NCBI GenBank assembly: GCA_017935565.1
Contig: JAGBHK010000008.1
Span: 114,940 to 178,939, forward strand
DNA: 64,000 nucleotides
Source: Lachnospiraceae bacterium
GTDB taxonomy: Bacteria > Bacillota > Clostridia > Lachnospirales > Lachnospiraceae
Reading direction: 5' to 3'
Of the stretch, positions 35,347-45,875 are shown in pieces. The notes beneath the pieces are model-generated. The model did no database searches. It was not told where the DNA came from and saw only the letters and a program-made list of their open reading frames with translations. Every line of letters begins with the position of its first letter. Position 1 is the first letter of the stretch. The position numbers and the translations under genes are program-made.

Positions 35347-37149
35347 TTATTCTTCAGTTGTTTCTTCTGCCTTGCTAATAGCAATTGCCAACTCTTCAAG
35401 CTGTTTTGCATCAACTACATTTGGAGCGTCTGTCATAAGACAAGATGCATCCTTAACCTTAGGGAATGCAATTACTTCTCTAATACTATCTTCTTTAGCC
35501 ATAAGCATAATAAGTCTGTCAAGACCATATGCAAGACCTGCATGTGGTGGAACACCATACTTAAATGCATTAAGAAGGAATCCAAATCTATCATATGCAT
35601 CTTCCTTACTAAATCCAAGCACCTCAAACATCTTTTCCTGAACATCACTCTGATAAATTCTTACAGAACCACCACCGATTTCAGTACCATTTAAAACAAT
35701 GTCATATGCTTTAGCACGAACTCTTGCAGGGTCAGAATCAAGATACTGTAAATCCTCTTCCATAGGCATTGTAAATGGGTGATGCTTAGCTACAAATCTC
35801 TCTTCCTCTTCAGAGTACTCGAGTAATGGGAATTCAGTTACCCATAAGAAGTTAAACTGGTTCTTATCAAGAAGTCCTAATCCGTCTGCAATATGAATTC
35901 TAAGTGCACCAAGCACTGCAAATACTGTATCATTCTTATCTGCTGCAAATAAAAGTAAATCGCCTGGCTTACCTTCCATTGCATCTACTAAAGCCTTAAG
36001 TTCTTCTTCACTCATAAACTTAGCAAATGATGACTTATATGTGCCATCTTCGTTTATTGATAAATAAGCAAGGCCCTTTGCACCGTAACCTTTAGCAAAT
36101 TCTACTAAAGCGTCAATCTTCTTTCTTGGCATATCACCCTGGCCATTTGCATTGATACCACGTACCGAACCACCATTCTCAAGAGCACCTGTAAACACAC
36201 CAAATCCACAGTTCTTAACGATATCTGAAACATCCTTAAGTTCCATACCAAATCTTGTATCAGGCTTGTCAGAACCAAATCTATCCATAGCTTCCTTGTA
36301 TGTCATTCTCTGAATTGGAAGCTTAACATCAACACCAATTGACTCTTTAAACATCTTAGCCAAAAGTCTTTCATTAACATCAATAACATCATCAACATCA
36401 ACAAATGACATTTCCATATCTATCTGTGTAAATTCAGGCTGTCTGTCAGCTCTTAAGTCCTCATCTCTAAAACACTTAACTATCTGGAAATATCTATCAT
36501 AACCAGAGCACATAAGCAACTGCTTAAAGAGCTGTGGTGACTGTGGTAATGCATAGAAATTACCTGGATGAACACGGCTTGGTACAAGATAATCTCTTGC
36601 GCCTTCTGGTGTACTCTTTGTAAGTACAGGAGTTTCAATTTCAAGGAAACCTTCTTCAGCTAAAAATGTTCTAACAAGTGTTGCAACATTGCTTCTTAAA
36701 ATAAGATTCTTCTGAAGATTTGGTCTTCTTAAATCAAGATATCTATACTTTAATCTCAAATCATCCTTAGAACTTGTATTCTCTTCGATTGGGAATGGAG
36801 GTGTTAAAGCCTCTGATAAAATTCTAAGTTCTGTTGCTCTAATTTCAATATCACCTGTTGCAAGGTTTTCATTAACAGCTGCTTCTCTCTTTGTGACCTT
36901 ACCTACAACTGCAATAACAAATTCAGAACGTAAAGTTTCAGCCTTTGCAAAGCCTTCTGCCTTAACATCATTTTCATCAAATACTACCTGTAAAAGCCCT
37001 GAACGGTCTCTTAAATCAATAAATATAAGACTACCAAGGTTTCTTCTCTTCTGAACCCAGCCCATTACAGTAACTGTTTCGCCAATATTCTTATTTGATA
37101 CTTCTGTACATCTATGACTTCTATGAAGTCCTTTCATTGATTCTGCCAT
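35347..37149 (-). CDS. aspS: Aspartyl-tRNA synthetase
   Basis: A 600-residue class II synthetase of the bacterial type: N-terminal OB fold (VMGWVQKRRNLGSLIFIDLRD), flipping-loop and motif 2 (FRDEDLRADRQPEFTQIDME, ending there), the inserted GAD domain, and motif 3 (GLAYGLDRLIMLM). It may charge tRNA-Asp only or also tRNA-Asn; not decidable here. The ATG at 37149 is chosen; an in-frame GTG lies 6 bases upstream, closer to the AAAGGA. It follows hisS, the usual order. Confidence 0.97.
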   Translation of the reverse strand: MAESMKGLHRSHRCTEVSNKNIGETVTVMGWVQKRRNLGSLIFIDLRDRSGLLQVVFDENDVKAEGFAKAETLRSEFVIAVVGKVTKREAAVNENLATGDIEIRATELRILSEALTPPFPIEENTSSKDDLRLKYRYLDLRRPNLQKNLILRSNVATLVRTFLAEEGFLEIETPVLTKSTPEGARDYLVPSRVHPGNFYALPQSPQLFKQLLMCSGYDRYFQIVKCFRDEDLRADRQPEFTQIDMEMSFVDVDDVIDVNERLLAKMFKESIGVDVKLPIQRMTYKEAMDRFGSDKPDTRFGMELKDVSDIVKNCGFGVFTGALENGGSVRGINANGQGDMPRKKIDALVEFAKGYGAKGLAYLSINEDGTYKSSFAKFMSEEELKALVDAMEGKPGDLLLFAADKNDTVFAVLGALRIHIADGLGLLDKNQFNFLWVTEFPLLEYSEEEERFVAKHHPFTMPMEEDLQYLDSDPARVRAKAYDIVLNGTEIGGGSVRIYQSDVQEKMFEVLGFSKEDAYDRFGFLLNAFKYGVPPHAGLAYGLDRLIMLMAKEDSIREVIAFPKVKDASCLMTDAPNVVDAKQLEELAIAISKAEETTEE

Positions 37150-37164
37150 TTTCACAATTCCTTT

Positions 37165-38424
37165 CTATTTCAAAGCCTCTCTATAGAAGTCCACAAATTC
37201 TGTATAGCCCTGTGCCTCAAGTTGTTCCTTCTGGTGCTTTTTGTTTTTATTCATTCTAGCAACAAGAACCTGCTTTCCTGCTTTTCTGGTTTCTTGTGCC
37301 TGTGCAATTATATCACAAAGTCTATCTTTTGCGATACCTTTTTCTATAAGAAATGCAACTTTTTCACTTTCATTTGGAATCTTAAAACCACTTTCAAGAA
37401 GTAAAAGTACAATTCTTTCAAAACCAATTGAAAATCCGCACGCAGGAACGTCATTACCAGTAAACTTACCAACCATCTTATCATAACGTCCACCGCCGCC
37501 GCAGCTTCCACCGAATTCTGGGATTGCAATTTCAAATATTGTTCCTGTATAGTAAGACATACCTCTTACCAATGTTGGGTCAAATACAATTTCAAATTCT
37601 GAAGCCTTTGTAGCTTTAACACTATCAATAATCTCAGAAAGATTTTCTTTAACATCTTCATCAAGATATTCACCAAGTTCAGTAGCTAAATACTCTAATC
37701 CATTTTCCGCGCTTTCAATTCCCTTAAACAAACCAAGATATTTATCAACGCTTTCCTGTCCAAAACCAGACTTTACAAGTTCTTCAGCCACCCCATCAAG
37801 TCCAATTTTATCCATCTTATCCAAGATAATAAATACTGTGTCAAACTCTTCTTCTGGGAAACCACTGTATGCAGCCATTGCCTTTAAGATTCTTCTTTCA
37901 TTGATTCTAATCTCAAATCCCTTAAATCCAAGTTTTCCTAAAGTTGTTGTAGTTGCAAGGATAAGTTCTATTTCAGCAAGATTGCTTGGCTCTCCTAAAA
38001 TATCAATATCACACTGCATAAACTGACGATATCTACCTCTTTGAGGTCTGTCAGCTCTCCACACATTACCCATCTGTAAAGCCTTAAAAGGTGATGGGAG
38101 ATTAGCCATATTGTTTGAATAAAATCTTACAAGTGGAACAGTAAGGTCATATCTCATACCAAAATCCACTAAATCACTTTCAGTTTCGGCTGTTTCAAGA
38201 TTTAATTTCTCGCCTCTTTTTAACACCTTAAATATAAGTTTTTCATTTTCGCCACCCTGCTTATTGCTAAGATTTGCAATATTTTCCATGCAAGGTGTCT
38301 CTATAGAAGTAAAGCCAAACTTTGCATAAGTTTCTTTAATTACTCCCATAACATAATCTCTAATTTTCATTTCCTCAGGTAAAATATCCTTCATACCTGT
38401 TACTGGTTTCTTACTTAAAGCCAT
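37165..38424 (-). CDS. hisS: Histidyl-tRNA synthetase
   Basis: A 419-residue class II synthetase with motif 2 region (WRADRPQRGRYRQFMQCDID), the histidine-binding stretches RYDLTVPLVRF and LVRGMSYYTGTIFE, GGGGRYD, and motif 3 CGFSIGFERI. The C-terminal anticodon domain ends normally. The RBS is AAAGGG. It lies between hemZ and aspS; no T-box leader is possible in the short gap. Confidence 0.97.
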   Translation of the reverse strand: MALSKKPVTGMKDILPEEMKIRDYVMGVIKETYAKFGFTSIETPCMENIANLSNKQGGENEKLIFKVLKRGEKLNLETAETESDLVDFGMRYDLTVPLVRFYSNNMANLPSPFKALQMGNVWRADRPQRGRYRQFMQCDIDILGEPSNLAEIELILATTTTLGKLGFKGFEIRINERRILKAMAAYSGFPEEEFDTVFIILDKMDKIGLDGVAEELVKSGFGQESVDKYLGLFKGIESAENGLEYLATELGEYLDEDVKENLSEIIDSVKATKASEFEIVFDPTLVRGMSYYTGTIFEIAIPEFGGSCGGGGRYDKMVGKFTGNDVPACGFSIGFERIVLLLLESGFKIPNESEKVAFLIEKGIAKDRLCDIIAQAQETRKAGKQVLVARMNKNKKHQKEQLEAQGYTEFVDFYREALK

Positions 38425-38445
38425 AATATTTGCCCTTTCTTTTGC

Positions 38446-40503
38446 CTACTCAGCCAATTTTTTAATATCTTTATTGACATCCACTTCATGAACAACTTTC
38501 ATAAATGCCAAGAAAACTTCCATATCAAAGTTCTTTACTTCTTCTATCATAAGTTGTACCGCTGTGTCAATATCTAATGCTTTTCTGTATGGTCTATCGG
38601 ATGTCAATGCAATAAAAACATCGCAGACACGAAGTATCCTTGCACCAAGAGGAATATCTTCTCCTTCAAGGTTTTCCGGATATCCAGAACCATCATAATT
38701 TTCATGGTGATACAATATACTCTCTAAAATAAAATCACTATATCCACCATCTTTTAATATATCATAACTAAGTTTAGAATGCATCCTCACATATCGCAAC
38801 TGTTCAACTACGAAACTCTGCTCATTTTCAATATATGTGGATAATTTCATCTTTCCTATATCATGCAATACACCTGCAATAGCCAATTCGTTAATCAAAT
38901 CTTTGGATAATCCCATTTTCTTTCCGATTGCACATGCCATATTACTTACATATATACCATGTTCAACAGCCTCACTTATCTGAATATCCAACATATCATT
39001 AATTGTTTGCAAATCATTTTTTTCAATAGCTTCGCTGAAAATGTTTTTCTTTACAGCCTCAAAGAACGTTCTCTTTCTGTCAATCATTTCATCAATACGT
39101 TCAATATACTGCTCAACATTTTTAACATTTTCAACTCTCTCAATTCTCTCGCCGTCAGGATATACATATTTTGTCATTGAGCCTGCCCCAAGTGCAACAA
39201 TTGTCTGCTTTTCTTCCATAATGAGAATATTGTAAACTCCCATTTTACCAGGAACAGAGTAACCTACATTTTCCATATTACCAGTCATGTTTTTCTGTCT
39301 GTATAAATAATATGGAACCATTCCCATATCTCTCGCCGCATTTTCAGTGAGTTTCATTATTTCCTGACTATTTGTAGAAGTTAATTCCTTATAATCATCC
39401 TTAAACATATTAAGTCTAGCTGCTCGTTTTATTGCTAAAGAATGAATTGTAATACTGTCTGGATTCAACTTCTTAACTTCTTCCATCGTGTATCTAACAT
39501 CTGTTACATCCTCATTTGGAAGCCCCACTATAAAATCCATATTAATATTATCAAAGCCTAATTCTCTTGCCAAAGCAAAAGCCTCTTTAATTTGTTTGGT
39601 GGTATGATGTCGACCAATTATTTTCAATGTCTCATCCTTCATTGTCTGTGGGTTAATTGAAATTCTTGAAACCTTGTGTTTCTTCAACACTTCCAATTTT
39701 TCCCTTGTAATACTATCAGGACGTCCAGCCTCAACCGTAAATTCTTTGCTATTAGTCAAATCAAAAGAACTCTCTATCTTTGACAGAAGTCTATCCATTT
39801 GTTCAGCCGACAATGTTGTCGGTGTTCCTCCACCGATATACACCGAATTAAGCGTTTTAAACTTAAACTCATTTGCTGCATAATCTATTTCTTTTTCTAA
39901 TGCCGCAACATATGAATCCGTCATATCCTTATATTTGCTTATAGGATAAGATGTAAAAGAACAGTACAAACAAGTACTTGGGCAAAATGGAATTCCCACA
40001 TACAAACTATAACCATCCTTATAGTCAATATCTTTGAGCAAATCGATTTCATTTCTTGCAATTTCCATACTTAAATCCAATTTTTCATCAGAAATAAAGT
40101 AAGAATCTTTTAGGATTTTTTTAACATCCTCATCTGTATAATCATTTCCACTTTCCAATAGGCCTACCGCCAATTTCACAGGTCTAATGCCTGTAAGTGT
40201 GCCCCATGGCAATTCCTTGTCTGACTTTTGACGCAACGCATTATACAAATTTCTTTTCAAAATATTCTTTACTTCTTTTCTCTCTGAATCTGAATACTTT
40301 TCAGAGCAAGAAATCTTCTTTTCACCAGAGATAGAAACTGTAATCTTGGAATTTGTTATCTTTACATCTATCGTAAACTCTATTAAATTTTCATCCACTT
40401 TCTCTGATTTTGTAACCACTTCTGTGTCATTGTAAAATGCACGAACCAATGTCCAGACATCATACTCAAAATCAGGTCTGTTTAAATTCAATAATATTGC
40501 CAT
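38446..40503 (-). CDS. HemZ-like radical SAM protein fused to HD-GYP domain
   Basis: A 685-residue fusion. Residues 1-490 are a HemZ/CPO-like radical SAM protein: C174-x3-C178-x2-C181 in FCPSTCLYCSF, YIGGGTPTTL, EAGRPD, and the typical N-terminal HemZ domain with WGTLTGIRPVK. Residues 515-685 are an HD-GYP domain: HDIGK at 547-551, HHE at 599-601 and DGSGYP at 604-609, then ARILRVCDVF and the SDRPYR stretch. HD-GYP domains cleave cyclic di-GMP. HemZ itself is of uncertain role (coproporphyrinogen dehydrogenase annotation rests on homology). Start ATG 40503 overlaps the stop of the MBL gene (TAATG), with GGAGG upstream. Confidence 0.9.
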   Translation of the reverse strand: MAILLNLNRPDFEYDVWTLVRAFYNDTEVVTKSEKVDENLIEFTIDVKITNSKITVSISGEKKISCSEKYSDSERKEVKNILKRNLYNALRQKSDKELPWGTLTGIRPVKLAVGLLESGNDYTDEDVKKILKDSYFISDEKLDLSMEIARNEIDLLKDIDYKDGYSLYVGIPFCPSTCLYCSFTSYPISKYKDMTDSYVAALEKEIDYAANEFKFKTLNSVYIGGGTPTTLSAEQMDRLLSKIESSFDLTNSKEFTVEAGRPDSITREKLEVLKKHKVSRISINPQTMKDETLKIIGRHHTTKQIKEAFALARELGFDNINMDFIVGLPNEDVTDVRYTMEEVKKLNPDSITIHSLAIKRAARLNMFKDDYKELTSTNSQEIMKLTENAARDMGMVPYYLYRQKNMTGNMENVGYSVPGKMGVYNILIMEEKQTIVALGAGSMTKYVYPDGERIERVENVKNVEQYIERIDEMIDRKRTFFEAVKKNIFSEAIEKNDLQTINDMLDIQISEAVEHGIYVSNMACAIGKKMGLSKDLINELAIAGVLHDIGKMKLSTYIENEQSFVVEQLRYVRMHSKLSYDILKDGGYSDFILESILYHHENYDGSGYPENLEGEDIPLGARILRVCDVFIALTSDRPYRKALDIDTAVQLMIEEVKNFDMEVFLAFMKVVHEVDVNKDIKKLAE

Positions 40504-41138
40504 TAAGACAACCTCCACAATGGTTTTTCATCCATAATTGTTGTTTCAAATTCATGTCCTGGTAATACTAAAAGTTCATCATCAAGACATAACAATTTTT
40601 CAGTAATAGACCTTACTATTTGAGACATACTTCCAGTTGGAAAATCAACTCTTCCATAACTTCCTGCAAACAATGTATCCCCGCTTATGAGTACACTGTC
40701 TTCTTTAGAATTAATCAAATAGCAACAACTACCTTTAGTGTGTCCTGGAGTATGAATCACTTTTATCTCAAAGCCACACATTTCAATAACTTGACCATCC
40801 TTTAACAAAATGTCAGGTTTAGCAACAACTGTTTCAAAAGTTTCAATTGAAAGATTAAGTTCTACATTTCTTACCACTTCATCTTCCTCTTCGTGACAAT
40901 ATAAAGGAACCTTATACATTTCCTGATACTTAGTTGCTCCACCGATATGATCATAATGACCATGTGTAAGAAAAATACCTTTTAAATCAATTTTTTCTTC
41001 TTCAATAAGTTCTCTTATCTTATCACTATTTGAAGCCGGATCAAAAATAATCCCTTCCTTAGTTGTTTCATTATATACCAAATAGCAATTGGTCCTAACT
41101 GGTCCAAGCACCATCCTTTTAATTGTTAAATCGCTCAT
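40503..41138 (-). CDS. MBL-fold hydrolase (glyoxalase II-like, YcbL type)
   Basis: A 211-residue metallo-beta-lactamase fold protein with THGHYDHIGG, HTPGHTKGSCCYL and SGDTLFAGSYGR, the two-metal site of the glyoxalase II group. It is short, lacking the C-terminal glutathione-binding domain of GloB, as in YcbL. Substrate unknown. In Firmicutes the gene commonly lies between relA and hemZ, as here. The stop shares a base with the hemZ start. Confidence 0.9.
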   Translation of the reverse strand: MSDLTIKRMVLGPVRTNCYLVYNETTKEGIIFDPASNSDKIRELIEEEKIDLKGIFLTHGHYDHIGGATKYQEMYKVPLYCHEEEDEVVRNVELNLSIETFETVVAKPDILLKDGQVIEMCGFEIKVIHTPGHTKGSCCYLINSKEDSVLISGDTLFAGSYGRVDFPTGSMSQIVRSITEKLLCLDDELLVLPGHEFETTIMDEKPLWRLS

Positions 41139-41156
41139 AAATATATTCTCACACCT

Positions 41157-43457
41157 TTAATTTCCGCTTCTTACAATATCAATGATACTATCAATTTGTC
41201 TTAACTTTTCAACAAGTTTTGTAAGTTCACTTTTTCCACCAATAAGGAACGACATCGTAATAGTTGCAACACCTTGCTTACTTGTTCTACTATTAATTGA
41301 TTCCACATCAATATCTCGCTCTGTTAAAACTTTTGAAATATCTGCAAGAAGACCTTTTCTGTTATTTGCAAATATCTGTATTTCAACAAGATATTTTCTA
41401 TCTTCAGTATTTTCTTCTTCTCCGATATCCCATTCAGCATCCATAATTCGTACTCTATCCATCTCATCAAGATTAATAACATTTATACAATCTGTTCTAT
41501 GAATAGAAACGCCTCGTCCTCTAGTTACAAATCCAACGATTTCATCGCCAGGAACAGGATTACAACATTTTGAATATCTTACAGAAACATCATGTGTTCC
41601 ACGAACAAGAATTCCACCTTTTGACTTAACCATATACTTCTTATCTTTATTTGATGTAAGTTCTTCAAGAATCTGGTCGTCAGTAACTTTCTTCTTGTTC
41701 TTTTTCTCATACTCTTCTAATAATCTATTGACAATCTGACCTTCTTTAAGACCACCATGTCCTACAGATGCAAGTATTGATTCCCAATCTTTAAAATTAT
41801 ATTTAGCAAGGACTCTATCCATATATTCTGGTTTTGACAAGTCGCTAAATGTAATACCTTTAGCCTTGCAATACTTATCCATAAGTTCCTTACCACGAAG
41901 AATATTATCTTCCTTCAATTCAGCCTTAAACCACTGATTGATTTTATTTTTTGCCTGTGTACTTTTAACTATACTTAACCAGTCTCTACTTGGTCCTTTA
42001 GAGTTTTGAGAAGTAATAATCTCAATTCTATCTCCGTTTTGAATAACATAATCAATGTTAACAATTTTACCATTTACACGGGCACCAATCATCTTATTAC
42101 CAACAGCACTGTGAATACTATAAGCAAAGTCAATAGGTGTAGAACCATTTGGTAAATTCTTTACATCACCTGTTGGTGTAAAACAATACACATCTTCAGA
42201 AAAGAGATTTAAATCGCTCTTTAACAAACTCATAAATTCTCTGTTATCAGACATATCACTCTGCCATTCAAGAATTTGTCTAAGCCAACTAAGTTTCTCC
42301 TCTTCCTTATCAGCTGTGTGTTTTCCATTTGGGTCTTCCTTGTACTTCCAATGTGCTGCAATACCGTATTCAGCAATCTTATGCATTTCCTTAGTTCTTA
42401 TCTGAATTTCAAAAGGTTGCCCCTCTGGTCCAATAAGAGTCGTATGTAATGACTGATACATGTTTGCTTTTGGCATTGAAATATAATCCTTAAACCTACC
42501 TTGAATAGGTTTAAAGTAATTATGTATAATTCCAAGTGCCGCGTAACAATCTTTAACCGTATCTACAATGATTCTAATAGCAAATAAGTCCATAATCTGG
42601 TCAAATGTTTTATTTTGATTAACCATTTTCTTATAGATACTAAAAATATGTTTCATTCTGCCATATACAACAGCATCAATTTCTGCATCATCCATATAAC
42701 CTTTAACTTCGGCTACAAGGTCTTTTATCATCTGCTCTCCTGAACTTCTTTTAACATTTCTCTGAATAGATATTTCGTTAAACTTTTCAGGTTCTAAATA
42801 TTTTAACGATAAATCGTCTAACTCGATTTTAACCTTACTAATACCAAGGCGGTCTGCTATAGGAGCGTAAATATCCATAGTTTCTCTTGCTTTTTCATTT
42901 TGTTTAGATGTATTCATATACTCCAACGTACGCATATTATGTAAACGGTCAGCAAGTTTAATAAGTATTACTCGGATATCCTTTGACATAGCTAAAAACA
43001 TTTTTCTTAAATTTTCAGCCTGTTTATCCACTTTATCTTTTGAATAAGACAACTGTGTTAATTTTGTAACACCGTCAACTAACAATGCAACCTCAGCACC
43101 AAACATCTGAGTAATCTCATCCAATGTAAGCACTGTATCTTCAACAACATCGTGCAAAATACCTGCAACAATAGTTTCCTTATCAAGTTCTAACTTTGCA
43201 AGAATTATGGCAACAGAAACAGGGTGAATAATGTATGGTTCACCCGATCTTCTTTTTTGGTCAATATGTGCCTCGTATGCAATTTTATATGCCTTTTCAA
43301 TCATTGAAATATCATCTGATGGATGATATTTATTAATTTCCTCGATTAATTGATTGTATAATTCCTCTGGATTTTCGAATTCATCAGGATTTTTAACCTT
43401 TTGAATTTCCTCGATTATAAAAGGCCCATCCATTTTTACAATTTTTTCCTCAGTCAT
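41157..43457 (-). CDS. relA: Bifunctional (p)ppGpp synthetase/hydrolase
   Basis: A 766-residue Rel protein. HD hydrolase domain (GEPYIIHPVSVA, ILHDVVEDT, LADRLHNMRTL), synthetase domain (GRMKHIFSIYKKM, MYQSLHTT, the latter with EIQIRT), TGS (VYCFTPTGDVKNLP), a zinc-finger/helical part with SKCCNPVPGDEIVG, and a C-terminal ACT domain. Both active sites look intact. The ATG at 43457 is chosen over a TTG 15 bases upstream; GGAG lies before it. Placed after apt, linking purine salvage and the stringent response. Confidence 0.96.
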   Translation of the reverse strand: MTEEKIVKMDGPFIIEEIQKVKNPDEFENPEELYNQLIEEINKYHPSDDISMIEKAYKIAYEAHIDQKRRSGEPYIIHPVSVAIILAKLELDKETIVAGILHDVVEDTVLTLDEITQMFGAEVALLVDGVTKLTQLSYSKDKVDKQAENLRKMFLAMSKDIRVILIKLADRLHNMRTLEYMNTSKQNEKARETMDIYAPIADRLGISKVKIELDDLSLKYLEPEKFNEISIQRNVKRSSGEQMIKDLVAEVKGYMDDAEIDAVVYGRMKHIFSIYKKMVNQNKTFDQIMDLFAIRIIVDTVKDCYAALGIIHNYFKPIQGRFKDYISMPKANMYQSLHTTLIGPEGQPFEIQIRTKEMHKIAEYGIAAHWKYKEDPNGKHTADKEEEKLSWLRQILEWQSDMSDNREFMSLLKSDLNLFSEDVYCFTPTGDVKNLPNGSTPIDFAYSIHSAVGNKMIGARVNGKIVNIDYVIQNGDRIEIITSQNSKGPSRDWLSIVKSTQAKNKINQWFKAELKEDNILRGKELMDKYCKAKGITFSDLSKPEYMDRVLAKYNFKDWESILASVGHGGLKEGQIVNRLLEEYEKKNKKKVTDDQILEELTSNKDKKYMVKSKGGILVRGTHDVSVRYSKCCNPVPGDEIVGFVTRGRGVSIHRTDCINVINLDEMDRVRIMDAEWDIGEEENTEDRKYLVEIQIFANNRKGLLADISKVLTERDIDVESINSRTSKQGVATITMSFLIGGKSELTKLVEKLRQIDSIIDIVRSGN

Positions 43458-43502
43458 ATAAACACGCTCCAATGTTGGTTTTAGTATAATTAATTAACCG
43501 CC

Positions 43503-44027
43503 TTATTTACCATCATATGCAATAACACTATGCACTTCAATATCTTTAAGTTTTTCCCTTCCATTTAAGCCCTTAAGTTCAACCAAAAATACCGCGCCTA
43601 CCACTTCTGCGCCCAACTGTTTAACAAGTTTAATAATCGCTTCAATAGTTCCGCCTGTTGCAATTAAGTCGTCTACAATCAATATCTTCTGTCCAGGTTT
43701 TATCGAATCCTTATGCATCTCTATAGTTGCAGAACCATATTCGAGATCATATGAAACTTCAACTGTCTCACAAGGTAACTTTCCTTTTTTTCTAACCGGA
43801 ACAAAAGGTTTTCTTAAATTATATGCAATAGGAGTGCCAAAAATAAAGCCTCTTGATTCAGGACCGACTACAACATCAAAATCAAGGTCTTTTACCTTAT
43901 CCTGCATTAAATCCACAGCTAAATGAAGACCATCTGCATCCTGTAATACAGTTGTAACATCTCTAAAAATTATCCCTTTCTCTGGAAAATCCGGAATACT
44001 TCTAATATACTCTTCAATGTTTTTCAT
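43503..44027 (-). CDS. apt: Adenine phosphoribosyltransferase
   Basis: A 174-residue type I PRTase making AMP from adenine and PRPP. It has YIRSIPDFPEKGIIFRDVT (read from Y to T), the base-binding VVGPESRGFIFG, and the PRPP loop ILIVDDLIATGGT. AAAGGAG precedes the chosen ATG at 44027; eight earlier in-frame codons belong to the leader. It sits between recJ and relA, a common clostridial order. Confidence 0.96.
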   Translation of the reverse strand: MKNIEEYIRSIPDFPEKGIIFRDVTTVLQDADGLHLAVDLMQDKVKDLDFDVVVGPESRGFIFGTPIAYNLRKPFVPVRKKGKLPCETVEVSYDLEYGSATIEMHKDSIKPGQKILIVDDLIATGGTIEAIIKLVKQLGAEVVGAVFLVELKGLNGREKLKDIEVHSVIAYDGK

Positions 44028-44086
44028 AATTCCACTCCTTTGTAAATTCATAATTATCTTTTAATTATACAACAAATTCCTACTTA

Positions 44087-45850
44087 TTAACAATAATTAT
44101 TTACAATAATCTGAATATTTTTCATACCATTGTACTCATTTATGTCTGGATAAAAGATGCAAGACATAAATATATCATTACTTTTTCCCACAAATGCCCG
44201 TTGCAATTCATCATTTCCAAACTTACTAATGATAAACTCTGTTATTTCCTCGGTCTTATTAAAAATAACACCTTCGATGCAAATCCCAGATGCATCACGT
44301 AAACGTAATTTTACGACATTTTTATTTTTTCCAATTATATTTATTTTTTCCACTTTAGCTTTACTTACAGCAAAAACCGGCTTTTCATTACCTTTTCCAA
44401 AAGGTTCTAATTCTTTCAGTTCATTTACCAAACTAAATGTTATTCTATCCGCATTAAGCACAGAATCAATAACTATTTTTCTAACCATATCTTCATCGGT
44501 AAGCATACATTCCTTATTAATTTGTTCTCTAAATATGTTTAAATTCTCCGCCTTCAAAGATAAGCCCGCCGCCATTTTGTGACCGCCAAATTTTAAGAAT
44601 AAATCCTTTACTTTGTTAAGATTTTCAAACATATCATAATTTTCTATAGAACGTCCAGACCCCTTTATAACTCCAGTTTCTTCAGTATCTGTCAGAACAA
44701 TTGTTGGTTTATTATACTTTTCTTTTATTCTACCTGCTATAATCCCAGCAACAGATTCATGTATATCTTTTAAATAAATAACAAGAACTTTGTCATTCAC
44801 ATATTTTTCAGCCATTTCCACAGCTAAACTTACTCCCTGTTCTGTTATATTTTTTCTACTTTCATTAAGATTTCTAATATTTTCAGCCATTTTCATTGCC
44901 TGATTTTCATCCAAACAACTTAATAACTCATAACCTAATTTTGCAGTTTCTAATCTTCCACTAGCATTCAAACAAGGTCCAATAACAAAACCAATATGAT
45001 ACGCAGAAATATTCGTCTTTACCAACTGACAAGCATTAATAAGTGCATTTAATCCAATATTTTTTGTTTTATGAATAGCTGCCAAACCATGTTTTGCAAT
45101 AATTCTATTTTCGTCTTTCAAATCAACAATATCACCTATCGTTGCAATTGCCGCGAATTCTATAAACTCGTATGCTTGCTTAATATCTATTCCGTATGTT
45201 TCATACAAACCAATAATAAATTTAAATGCGATTCCTCCGCCACACAAAAGTTTAAATGGGTATGTACAATCTGGTTGGTGAGGATTAACCGTTGCATCTG
45301 CATTTACTCTTAAATACTTCTTTTCACCAGAAATCTCCTCAAATAAAACTTCATGATGGTCAGTGACAACAATAGTCATGCCTAATTCTTTTGCTAAGTC
45401 AATCGCTTCAAAAGCCGCAATACCATTATCACAAGTAATAATTGTATCTACACCGTCCGCATATGCTTTTCTAATAATATTCTCATTAATCCCATATCCA
45501 TCCTTCACTCTGTCAGGAATATCATATGAAACATTTCCTCCTACATGAGTTATACCATGAACAAGAATATATGTTGAACATATCCCATCAATATCATAAT
45601 CCCCGACTACTCGAATCTTCTTTTTCTCGGATATTTTGAGTTTTATAATATCGACTGCCTTTTTCATATCCTTCATTAACCAAGGCGAATACATCAGACT
45701 CAAATCAGAGGACAAATACTTTCCAATATCATTTTTTTCCACGCCTCGATTACGAATGATTTTTGCCATAATATTGCTTATATTATATTCTCTTGCAATC
45801 TCATCATATTCAATTTTATCTCCATATCTTGTCCATTTCTCTTTAACCAT
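44087..45850 (-). CDS. recJ: Single-stranded-DNA exonuclease RecJ
   Basis: A 587-residue 5'-3' exonuclease of the DHH family. Motifs VGDYDIDGICSTYI and VVTDHHEV bear the metal ligands, and the DHHA1 part has GSGRSIENYDMFENL and KFGGHKMAAGLSL. A C-terminal OB fold follows. AGAGGTAGT precedes the ATG at 45850; an earlier in-frame start lies in the hairpin region after secDF. It works in recombination and mismatch repair. Confidence 0.95.
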   Translation of the reverse strand: MVKEKWTRYGDKIEYDEIAREYNISNIMAKIIRNRGVEKNDIGKYLSSDLSLMYSPWLMKDMKKAVDIIKLKISEKKKIRVVGDYDIDGICSTYILVHGITHVGGNVSYDIPDRVKDGYGINENIIRKAYADGVDTIITCDNGIAAFEAIDLAKELGMTIVVTDHHEVLFEEISGEKKYLRVNADATVNPHQPDCTYPFKLLCGGGIAFKFIIGLYETYGIDIKQAYEFIEFAAIATIGDIVDLKDENRIIAKHGLAAIHKTKNIGLNALINACQLVKTNISAYHIGFVIGPCLNASGRLETAKLGYELLSCLDENQAMKMAENIRNLNESRKNITEQGVSLAVEMAEKYVNDKVLVIYLKDIHESVAGIIAGRIKEKYNKPTIVLTDTEETGVIKGSGRSIENYDMFENLNKVKDLFLKFGGHKMAAGLSLKAENLNIFREQINKECMLTDEDMVRKIVIDSVLNADRITFSLVNELKELEPFGKGNEKPVFAVSKAKVEKINIIGKNKNVVKLRLRDASGICIEGVIFNKTEEITEFIISKFGNDELQRAFVGKSNDIFMSCIFYPDINEYNGMKNIQIIVNNYC

Positions 45851-45875
45851 ACTACCTCTTGTATTATAGCATTTT

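Noticed and set aside
44157-44582. A 141-codon plus-strand frame opposite recJ
   Set aside because: Antisense shadow; no start signals and no recognisable product.
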